From positions 1-32,853 of the forward strand of contig DBQD01000059.1 in the NCBI GenBank assembly GCA_002305715.1: DNA of 32,853 bases, in the 5' to 3' direction. Of this stretch, positions 15,792 through 22,176 are shown piece by piece. The notes under the pieces are model-generated. The model searched no databases and was not told where the DNA came from. It was given only the letters and a program-made list of their open reading frames with translations. Source of the stretch: Proteiniphilum sp. UBA1403. GTDB lineage: Bacteria; Bacteroidota; Bacteroidia; Bacteroidales; Dysgonomonadaceae. A program made the translations under genes and the position numbers. The first letter of the stretch is position 1; each line of letters starts with the position of its first letter.

Positions 15792-16313
15792 TTATTCTGC
15801 TATCAATCCTTCGGGGAGGCTCATTTCGATTTTCTTTTTCGCCTCGTCGACACCCATAATAAAATCTTCTGTGGCAGGTATCAGTAGTTCATTTTCCTCT
15901 TGTTCCACCACAAATAGCACATTGATGGTACTGCTGTCCACATCACGAATAATGCCGATGGTCTCGCCAAACTGATCAACAATGGTATACCCAACAAAGT
16001 GTTCCCAATCGTCGTTCAATTCACCGGCTGCTTCACCGATGGCCTCACGAAGAAGAAAGACATTTGTGTTTGTGTAACGCGCAGCTTGCTTTTCATCGTT
16101 TACATCTTCAAACTTCACCCGTGCCGAGACATCGGTAGCGTATGTGAACTCCTCCACAAAAAAAGGAACAGGGATTCCTTCTATTTCCAGAAAATAATAA
16201 TCGGTATCAATATCGGCAAAAGCAGCCTTCTGAAACAGAACCATTATCTCTCCCCTTATGCCGTACGGTTTCTGAGTACGACCTATCAACAGGATGTCGT
16301 CCCGCGAGATCAT
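15792..16313 (-). CDS. rimM: Ribosome maturation factor RimM
   Basis: This is an assembly factor for the 30S subunit head that binds S19. The 173-residue protein has the N-terminal RimM barrel beginning GRTQKPYGIRGEIMV (11-25) and the C-terminal PRC-barrel-like domain (about 100-168). The latter has VGYTIVDQFGETIG near 107-120 and LLIPATEDFI near 142-151. Length is normal. It begins only five bases after the DUF4290 stop. In other Bacteroidales I recall murA between these two genes; here there is no room for it. Confidence 0.93.
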   Translation of the reverse strand: MISRDDILLIGRTQKPYGIRGEIMVLFQKAAFADIDTDYYFLEIEGIPVPFFVEEFTYATDVSARVKFEDVNDEKQAARYTNTNVFLLREAIGEAAGELNDDWEHFVGYTIVDQFGETIGIIRDVDSSTINVLFVVEQEENELLIPATEDFIMGVDEAKKKIEMSLPEGLIAE

Positions 16314-16318
16314 CTGTA

Positions 16319-16954
16319 CTATTTTTTACGTTGATACTTAATATTCTTGAGCTTATCTCGGTTATTATTGGTCAACTTCACTTCGGGTATTGAGTGTGTG
16401 TCGATGCTTAATTTTATTTTACCATCAGAAAGATCATACAGATCATGAAATATCTTCTCATCATCCGGCTCTTTGTTCCACTGTGCGTAGGATCGTTTCA
16501 TCTGACTCAGTAGCATTTTAATCAGATGTTCTTTCTTGTCATCATTCTCCATCGAAGCAGCTATTTTAATCATACGCTCCAGTATCTTTCCATAGTGGCG
16601 ATAGCGCATATTGGGTCTGCTGTAATCGAGATGACCGGGTGCGTTAAAGAGTTCCTCCCGTGTGATCACCTCGTATGGATAATCAATCTCCAACTTAAAG
16701 TCGGACATGATTGCCAAATGATCCCAAAGTATATGCTTGAAGTTATTCACATCGCGCAAGTGTGGAAACATGCTTCCCATGATGTCGATGATGGTGTAGG
16801 CACATTTTCTGCGTTCCTCTGGGTCTTTAATTGAGACACAGTGATCTACCATATTCTGGATATTGCGCCCATATTCCGGCAGAAATAGTTTTTCTTTTTG
16901 GGTGTTGTATTGCATTTTTATTTCGTTAAAAGGATTGTCTGTTCTTGATTTCAT
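16319..16954 (-). CDS. DUF4290 protein
   Basis: This 211-residue, highly charged, helical cytoplasmic protein is of the Bacteroidota-specific DUF4290 family. Recognised segments are YNTQKEKLFLPEYGRNIQ (16-33), CAYTIIDIMGSMFPHLRD (51-68), FKHILWDHLAIMSDF (72-86) and YPYEVITREEL (92-102). The function is unknown; the family is consistently found close to murA/rimM-type genes. There is no signal peptide or membrane segment. A basic C-terminus (KLKNIKYQRKK) ends the protein. It starts 24 bases after the glucosaminidase stop and is followed within 5 bases by rimM, so the three probably share a transcript. Confidence 0.88.
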   Translation of the reverse strand: MKSRTDNPFNEIKMQYNTQKEKLFLPEYGRNIQNMVDHCVSIKDPEERRKCAYTIIDIMGSMFPHLRDVNNFKHILWDHLAIMSDFKLEIDYPYEVITREELFNAPGHLDYSRPNMRYRHYGKILERMIKIAASMENDDKKEHLIKMLLSQMKRSYAQWNKEPDDEKIFHDLYDLSDGKIKLSIDTHSIPEVKLTNNNRDKLKNIKYQRKK

Positions 16955-16978
16955 TGATCGGTAATTGGCCGAACACTA

Positions 16979-17926
16979 TTATCGTAACTTTAACAGGTCG
17001 CCTTCTTCCGGTACATATTTGTAACTCTTTTTATTCAGGCGATAAAGATTTCTCAAATTGATTCCATATTTCTGAGAGATGCTTCGCATCGATTCTCCCA
17101 CTTGCACGATGTGATAGTTATAAGGTTTATCTGCACGTGCCTTTTTCTTCTGAAAATAGACAATATCCCCTTCGTTAAGAGGGAAATCCTCCGGTGCCTC
17201 ATTGTATGCAAGTAACTCTTTTTCGTCGAACCCAAACTCCTTGGCTATGCTGGCAAAGGAGTCACCTTGCACAGCAATTACATAAACCAGATTGTGAGTG
17301 ATGTAAGGTTGGTGCGTCCATGTAACTTGTGTTACTTCCTTATCTTTCTGTTTATTTCGATCACTACTTGTTACACCTTTCCGATATTTACGATCGTCGA
17401 ACCGATAAAGTTCATAGTCTTCAATTAGTTTGATCAACTTATTAGCATATGCTTTGTCGGTGGCATATCCCATCTTTTGTAGGCCACGTGCCCATCCTTT
17501 GTAATCAGTAATGGACAGTTCGAACAATGCTCGGTAACGAGTTCCGTTCACCAGAAACTCGGAGTGATCCTGATAGGAGTCCTCTACCCTTGCATACTTA
17601 CGAAAACAATCATTGGGGTTGTCATCTGCTGCATATACCTTAGGTCCCGTCCAATTCTGGTGACACTTTATCCCAAAATGGTTGTTCGATTGGCGTGCCA
17701 AACTACTCATACCTGCCCCTGACTCCAGTATGCCCTGAGCAAGGGTTATGGATGCCGGTATTTTGTAGCGCTCCATATGTGTAATGGCCAAGTCACCATA
17801 TTTAACAATATAGTCTTCGTAAGTTTTCGATCGACTTTGTGCGGTGAGATTTCCTGCTACAAAGAAAATTGAGAGAACGACAAAGAACGATAATTTATAA
17901 TTATATTTGTGCAACAAAATATGCAT
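16979..17926 (-). CDS. Secreted N-acetylglucosaminidase with two LysM domains
   Basis: This peptidoglycan hydrolase is predicted to act in the periplasm. The 315-residue protein has a signal peptide (1-30, ending LTAQ) and a glucosaminidase (GH73-like) domain at about 35-177. The presumed catalytic Glu 68 lies in QGILESGAGMS, with FGIKC at 84-88 and YRALFELSITDYKGWA-type sequence near 131-146. Two LysM repeats follow (about 214-259 and 271-314), which bind glycan. The ATG at 17926 lies in the region where the divergent cdd gene starts. Only TTG alternatives (near 17917-17912) would shorten it, so the start is a little uncertain. It probably heads the DUF4290-rimM run. Confidence 0.92.
   Translation of the reverse strand: MHILLHKYNYKLSFFVVLSIFFVAGNLTAQSRSKTYEDYIVKYGDLAITHMERYKIPASITLAQGILESGAGMSSLARQSNNHFGIKCHQNWTGPKVYAADDNPNDCFRKYARVEDSYQDHSEFLVNGTRYRALFELSITDYKGWARGLQKMGYATDKAYANKLIKLIEDYELYRFDDRKYRKGVTSSDRNKQKDKEVTQVTWTHQPYITHNLVYVIAVQGDSFASIAKEFGFDEKELLAYNEAPEDFPLNEGDIVYFQKKKARADKPYNYHIVQVGESMRSISQKYGINLRNLYRLNKKSYKYVPEEGDLLKLR
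17902..17909 (+). promoter_or_regulatory. Predicted -7 element of the cdd promoter
   Basis: TATATTTG matches TAnnTTTG exactly. It lies inside the first codons of the divergent glucosaminidase gene and 24 bases before the cdd ATG chosen here. It argues against the more upstream in-frame ATG at 17909, which would precede the transcription start. Confidence 0.55.
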
Positions 17927-17932
17927 GAGGAT

Positions 17933-18412
17933 ATGAAAGAAATCAATTTAACCACAAAGATAGCTGTTTATCTGTTAGAGGAATGCTCCGACATAGAAAA
18001 AAAACTCATTGAAGCTGCAAAAAGTGCAACGTTAAAAGCTTATGCACCTTACTCCGAATTTCTAGTGGGTGCAGCCGTCTTGTTAGAGAACGGAGATATT
18101 ATAATGGGCAACAATCAGGAAAACGCAGCTTACCCCTCCGGTTTGTGCGCAGAACGCACGGCCGTTTTCTTCGCCAATGCCACCCAACCCGATCAGAAAG
18201 TGGAAGCTGTGGCAGTAGCTGCTTGGCACAAGGGCGCGTTTACCCATGATGTTATTACTCCATGTGGAGCTTGTCGTCAGGTGCTGCTGGAAGTTGAAAA
18301 CCGTTTTCAATCTCCCGTGAAGATACTGATGTACAGTGAAGATGGTGTTTATGTAGTTTCTACCATCAAAGATTTATTGCCTCTCAGTTTTGGTGATGAG
18401 ATGTTGAAGTAA
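17933..18412 (+). CDS. cdd: Cytidine deaminase
   Basis: This zinc enzyme deaminates cytidine and deoxycytidine to uridine forms in pyrimidine salvage. With ATG at 17933 the protein is 159 residues. The zinc and catalytic residues are all visible: Cys 72 and Glu 74 in GLCAERTAVF, Cys 111 and Cys 114 in TPCGACRQ. Substrate loops YAPYSEFLVGAA (37-48) and NNQENAAYPSG (60-70) are also present. In-frame ATGs at 17921 and 17909 exist. I favour 17933 because the predicted promoter ends at 17909, and because this start avoids overlap with the divergent glucosaminidase. Length fits the small homotetrameric class. Confidence 0.94.
   Translation: MKEINLTTKIAVYLLEECSDIEKKLIEAAKSATLKAYAPYSEFLVGAAVLLENGDIIMGNNQENAAYPSGLCAERTAVFFANATQPDQKVEAVAVAAWHKGAFTHDVITPCGACRQVLLEVENRFQSPVKILMYSEDGVYVVSTIKDLLPLSFGDEMLK
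17955..17962 (-). promoter_or_regulatory. Predicted -7 element of the glucosaminidase promoter
   Basis: The minus strand reads TATCTTTG, an exact TAnnTTTG match, 29 bases before the glucosaminidase ATG. It lies within the first codons of cdd. No clear -33 box is present. Confidence 0.4.
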
Positions 18413-18424
18413 TCAACTCTTCAT

Positions 18425-18919
18425 TTAAAAAGAGGCTTCGTACAACGTAACCAGGTACCACTTTTTGTTGATTAACGAAAAGTAGTAATCGGCATAAATA
18501 CCGTTGTCAATGCCTCGTATTTCCACCACTGCGGTATCGTTTGTAAAGCGTACTGCTTGGTAATACTGGTCGTAGGGGCGAGTCAGGAATGTACTGTCAT
18601 ACGAAAGATCTATCATTTCCCAATCATATTTACCAATGGTTTCATGCATGGGTGCCATTCCCTCATGACCAGCATCGGGAACGATGATATTTATGGGAAA
18701 TTTAATCCTTTCTATTTGAAATGATTCTTCCGTACTGAATTTTTGAATGAACTTATCAAACTCTTCCGAGTCAGCAAGGGCCACATCATTGGTACTACTG
18801 AGAACCTCTTTTTCCCTTGTCTCACTCCCATTTTTCGTGTTCTTGTTTGTTGAACCTTGGGAACAGGAAAAGATAAGAGAAATAAGTAAACAGGGAAAGA
18901 TAAGACCTTTTAGTTTCAT
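18425..18919 (-). CDS. DUF4348-like lipoprotein
   Basis: This 164-residue predicted lipoprotein has a signal peptide with lipobox IFSC, so the mature N-terminal Cys is near residue 19 (SCSQGSTNKN). A Ser/Thr/Asn-rich linker runs to about residue 55. A compact alpha/beta domain follows, with DKFIQKFSTEESFQIERIKFP-type sequence (about 55-75), YDSTFLTRPYDQYYQ (about 110-124) and KKWYLVTLYEASF at the end. This resembles DUF4348, a family of Bacteroidota lipoproteins of unknown function; the match is from memory. The gene converges on cdd (12-base gap) and has its own promoter and an unusually structured leader of about 85 bases. Confidence 0.72.
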   Translation of the reverse strand: MKLKGLIFPCLLISLIFSCSQGSTNKNTKNGSETREKEVLSSTNDVALADSEEFDKFIQKFSTEESFQIERIKFPINIIVPDAGHEGMAPMHETIGKYDWEMIDLSYDSTFLTRPYDQYYQAVRFTNDTAVVEIRGIDNGIYADYYFSLINKKWYLVTLYEASF

Positions 18920-18939
18920 TTTTTATATTTAAATAAATA

Positions 18940-18985
18940 CCTTCGTACGAACCGGTTTTAACGGTCCTTTTTCTTCTCTCGAAGG
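18940..18985 (-). promoter_or_regulatory. Structured leader of the DUF4348-like gene
   Basis: Nested complementary arms are present: CCTTCG (18940-18945) with CGAAGG (18980-18985), and inside them ACCG with CGGT around a short loop. Two overlapping palindromes, TTCGTACGAA (18942-18951) and AACCGGTT (18950-18957), share the same bases. It lies between the predicted promoter and the ATG, so it would form in the 5' untranslated RNA. Confidence 0.45.
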
Positions 18986-19004
18986 CAAATAACCTATTCT
19001 GATG

Positions 19005-19012
19005 CAAAGGTA
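19005..19012 (-). promoter_or_regulatory. Predicted -7 element of the DUF4348-like gene
   Basis: The minus strand reads TACCTTTG, an exact TAnnTTTG match, with TTTG 17 bases upstream as a slightly close -33 candidate. The ATG follows about 85 bases later. Confidence 0.5.
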
Positions 19013-19070
19013 TAAAAAAAGTTGATACCCAAACAGTAAAGCGATTTTTTTCGATAAAAGAAAATATCGT

Positions 19071-19078
19071 TACCTTTG
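19071..19078 (+). promoter_or_regulatory. Predicted -7 element of the DUF4922 gene
   Basis: TACCTTTG is an exact TAnnTTTG match 20 bases before the ATG. It is divergent from the TACCTTTG serving the lipoprotein gene; the two identical boxes are about 60 bases apart. Confidence 0.55.
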
Positions 19079-19098
19079 TTTTATTAAAGTATCAACAG

Positions 19099-19941
19099 AT
19101 GAACCTTTCAGATGAAATAATTCAATTATTCTCCCGACAACAGGAGCAATGGCCTCAGTTGAAGCATGCCATTAGCCAACAAAAACAAAATCAGGAGCGT
19201 GTATTGACTTGGGGGAACGATTTTACGGTGGTTGTACAGTGTAATCCTACTAGAATAGTATCCACAGGGGCCGGTATCGATCGGCAAACAATTGAGAAAA
19301 GGCCCTGTTTCCTTTGTGCTGAGAATAGATCATCTTCACAAGAAGGTATTCCTTTTATGGGAAAATACATCATCTTATGTAATCCCTATCCCATACTAGA
19401 GAATCACCTCACCATATCCCTCCACTCACATGTACCGCAACGTATTCGAAGAAAGATTGGCGATATGCTTTCACTAGCAGCAGAACTTCCCGAATATGTA
19501 ATTTTTTACAATGGCCCCCTCAGTGGTGCATCAGCTCCCGATCATTTTCATCTGCAGGCAGGACGTAAATCACCGATATTGCTTCAGGGCGAATCTGAAT
19601 TACGTACATGCATGATGATTGAGAGCAACAACAAGGAAGAAGTTGAAGAGTTGTTTGAGGAGGTATATCAATATCTTCATTACCGACAACCAGACGAGGA
19701 GGAACCAATGATGAATGTAATTGCCTTCACAGAAGAGAACCAGTTTAAATTGCATATTTTCCCCCGAAAGGCCCACCGCCCCCGGCAATATTTTGAAGAA
19801 GGAAACAAAAAATTGCTGATCAGTCCGGGTGCTCTCGATTTGGCAGGTCTCATCATCACAGTACGAGAAGAAGATTTCACGAAATTAAACAAACAAGACA
19901 TTGAAGATATCTACTCACAGGTATCGTTGCAGATAATATAG
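19099..19941 (+). CDS. DUF4922 HIT/GalT-like protein
   Basis: This 280-residue cytoplasmic protein carries hallmarks of the HIT superfamily branch that includes GalT and ATP adenylyltransferases. A Cys pair CFLC (70-73) and His 103 (ENHLT) and His 111 (HVPQ) could bind zinc. The catalytic-type HxHxQ is at His 149, His 151 and Gln 153 (DHFHLQAG), preceded by FYNGPLSGASAP. It most resembles DUF4922, a Bacteroidota family with no assigned substrate. Nucleotidyl transfer or hydrolysis is inferred from the fold only. It lies 54 bases upstream of serB in the same direction, so the two may be co-transcribed. It has its own promoter match. Confidence 0.8.
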   Translation: MNLSDEIIQLFSRQQEQWPQLKHAISQQKQNQERVLTWGNDFTVVVQCNPTRIVSTGAGIDRQTIEKRPCFLCAENRSSSQEGIPFMGKYIILCNPYPILENHLTISLHSHVPQRIRRKIGDMLSLAAELPEYVIFYNGPLSGASAPDHFHLQAGRKSPILLQGESELRTCMMIESNNKEEVEELFEEVYQYLHYRQPDEEEPMMNVIAFTEENQFKLHIFPRKAHRPRQYFEEGNKKLLISPGALDLAGLIITVREEDFTKLNKQDIEDIYSQVSLQII

Positions 19942-19995
19942 TGGTCAAAAGTATACAATTGAACACCAAAGCCAAAAGCTTTAACAAACAGACAT

Positions 19996-21228
19996 ATGGA
20001 AAATTCAGAGATCATTTTACTCAATATCAATGGAGAAGATAAAGTAGGACTTACAGCTGCTCTGACTGAAATACTCGCGAAACATGATGCTTTTATTCTC
20101 GACATCGGTCAATCGGATATCCACAGAAACCTATCGCTAGGTATACTGTTTAAGTCGATGCACAACAACTCCGGTGAAATATTGAAAGACTTGCTCTTCA
20201 AAGCCTATGAAATGGGAGTGAATATCCGATTTACTCCCATCTCGGCAGAACGTTACTCCAATTGGGTAAGTTTACAAGGAAAAAACAGGTATATCATTAC
20301 CCTGCTGGGAAGAATTCTGACGGCCAAACAAATTGCAGCCGTATCGAAAATTATTGCCGAGCAGAATCTCAATATCGACAACATGATTCGTCTCACTGGA
20401 CGTATTCCTCTCAACGAAGAGGAGCGAGCCACCAAATCGTGCGTTGAACTCTCAGTGCGGGGTACACCCAAAGACAGACAGCAGATGCAGGAAGCATTTC
20501 TCGAACTCTCCTCAACACTTAATTTCGACATCTCCTTCCAGGAAGAAAGCATGTATCGTCGTATGCGCCGCCTCATCTGTTTCGATATGGACTCCACCCT
20601 GATACAGACTGAAGTAATTGATGAACTTGCAGAAAGAGCTGGTGTGGGTGAACAGGTAAAAGCCATCACTGAGCTGGCCATGCAGGGGGAGATCGACTTT
20701 GAAGAGAGCTTTCGTCAGCGGGTAAAATTGCTGAAAGGGCTCGATGTGTCGGTAATGAAAGAGATTGCCACTCAACTCCCCATTACAGAAGGACTTGAAC
20801 GGTTGATGAAAGTACTGCAGAAAGTAGGGTTTAAAACAGCGATCCTTTCAGGAGGTTTCACCTACTTCGGTAATTATCTGAAAGAGAAATATGGGTTCGA
20901 CTACATGTATGCCAACGAGCTGGAGATTGTCGATGGCAAACTCACCGGTAATTATGTAGGCGATATCGTAGACGGTAAAAGGAAGGCTGAACTGTTGCGC
21001 CTCATTGCCCAGGTTGAGCGAATCGATCTACGTCAGACGGTTGCCGTGGGCGATGGAGCCAACGACTTACCCATGTTGGGTCTTGCCGGTTTGGGCATCG
21101 CCTTTCACGCCAAGCCAAAGGTAAAACAGAATGCAGATCAGTCACTTTCAACCGTTGGGATCGATGGAATCCTTTACTTTCTGGGATACAAAGACTCCAT
21201 GCTCGACAGTAAAATACTGGGTGAATAA
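19996..21228 (+). CDS. serB: Phosphoserine phosphatase with N-terminal ACT domains
   Basis: This enzyme catalyses the last step of serine biosynthesis. The 410-residue protein is the long form: two ACT-like domains (about 4-85 and 98-182, the first with GEDKVGLTAALTEIL) followed by a HAD phosphatase. The catalytic motifs are FDMDSTLI with Asp 197 and Asp 199, SGGFTYF (285-291) and GDGANDLPML (352-361), with Lys near 330. The ACT domains usually sense an amino acid, probably serine, as feedback. All catalytic residues are present. It follows the DUF4922 gene in the same direction, with no clear separate promoter. Confidence 0.95.
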   Translation: MENSEIILLNINGEDKVGLTAALTEILAKHDAFILDIGQSDIHRNLSLGILFKSMHNNSGEILKDLLFKAYEMGVNIRFTPISAERYSNWVSLQGKNRYIITLLGRILTAKQIAAVSKIIAEQNLNIDNMIRLTGRIPLNEEERATKSCVELSVRGTPKDRQQMQEAFLELSSTLNFDISFQEESMYRRMRRLICFDMDSTLIQTEVIDELAERAGVGEQVKAITELAMQGEIDFEESFRQRVKLLKGLDVSVMKEIATQLPITEGLERLMKVLQKVGFKTAILSGGFTYFGNYLKEKYGFDYMYANELEIVDGKLTGNYVGDIVDGKRKAELLRLIAQVERIDLRQTVAVGDGANDLPMLGLAGLGIAFHAKPKVKQNADQSLSTVGIDGILYFLGYKDSMLDSKILGE

Positions 21229-21241
21229 AACAACCGATAAA

Positions 21242-21249
21242 TAATTTTG
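21242..21249 (+). promoter_or_regulatory. Predicted -7 element of the USP-like/TPR gene pair
   Basis: TAATTTTG fits TAnnTTTG and lies 23 bases before the next ATG, in the 44-base gap after serB. No clear -33 box is seen. Confidence 0.4.
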
Positions 21250-21272
21250 GTGAATCGTAAAAAAAGAATCGT

Positions 21273-22172
21273 ATGGATTACGTGGATATGTTGTTGAATC
21301 GCCTCGATGGTGAAATGGAATCGAAAGTACCCGCTCATGCACTGGTGTGTTTTAGTCACCCGGAAACAGGCAGGAAGCTAAGTCGGATGGTATCGGAAGT
21401 AATTCTTTCCAGAACCGAAAAATCACTCATCACCTTGCTTTATTTCACTCCCAATATCAACAGGTTGATGGAGGAAGAGCCGATTGACATTCTGCAAAGT
21501 AAGATGTTGACCGACTTCAAACCCAATTCAGAGAAGAGCAAAATCACCATGCGGTTATTTATCCGGGAGTCGGCCGATTGGGATTCCGAAATTCGCAAGA
21601 TAGCTGATGAACAGAATTGCAACTTGGTGTTTGTTGGGTTCAATCCCTATGAAATTAAACTCGTTGATGCTGAAAAATATATCCGCCTGAAAAATGACCT
21701 ATCCATCACCGAGACTGCAGCTTTAGCCCAGTTCGAAGAGCATGAAGCCGATATATTGAAAAACATTTCCTCCCTGTTTGACCGAAATAGGAATGCAACA
21801 TGCCTCTTTCTCGACAATGGTGTAAAGGAGATCAACCAAGTATTTATCCCCGTGCTTTGTAAAGCAGATGTACATATTTTTAGTTTTCTATATCAGGCAG
21901 CCTTGAAGGAGAAAGTCCATGTCATGGTATGGGACGCTGTGGGTATCCTTCTTTCAGATCCAAGAATGCAGAAACTGTATCAACAAATCGTCAAAAAAAG
22001 CGACGGTAGAGTGCAATTATGGGATGCCAATAAAAAGATTGAAAAAGAGTTTATGGAGACCCAAGATCTGCTCATTATTGGACTTGAAGGATGGCGCAAA
22101 CTGGCTGCTACGCCTCTTAATTGGAAAAAATCGCTTCCCTCTGCATTGATTATAAAAAATACAACAACCTGA
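21273..22172 (+). CDS. Two-domain USP-like soluble protein
   Basis: This 299-residue cytoplasmic protein is built from two alpha/beta halves. The first (about 20-135) starts ALVCFSHPETGRKLSRMV and contains ITLLYFTPNINRL and CNLVFVGF. The second (about 170-295) starts ATCLFLDNGV and ends DLLIIGLEGWRKL. This layout resembles the tandem universal-stress-like cytosolic part of Bacteroidota CPA2 cation:proton antiporters, but no membrane domain is encoded here. I therefore call it USP-like and leave the function open. Its stop lies 4 bases before the TPR gene, which argues for joint expression and perhaps a joint role. Confidence 0.5.
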   Translation: MDYVDMLLNRLDGEMESKVPAHALVCFSHPETGRKLSRMVSEVILSRTEKSLITLLYFTPNINRLMEEEPIDILQSKMLTDFKPNSEKSKITMRLFIRESADWDSEIRKIADEQNCNLVFVGFNPYEIKLVDAEKYIRLKNDLSITETAALAQFEEHEADILKNISSLFDRNRNATCLFLDNGVKEINQVFIPVLCKADVHIFSFLYQAALKEKVHVMVWDAVGILLSDPRMQKLYQQIVKKSDGRVQLWDANKKIEKEFMETQDLLIIGLEGWRKLAATPLNWKKSLPSALIIKNTTT

Positions 22173-22176
22173 ACAT

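Noticed and set aside
18417..18434. Hairpin CTCTT/AAGAG between cdd and the lipoprotein gene
   Set aside because: The arms are only 5 bases, with no convincing T-run beyond.
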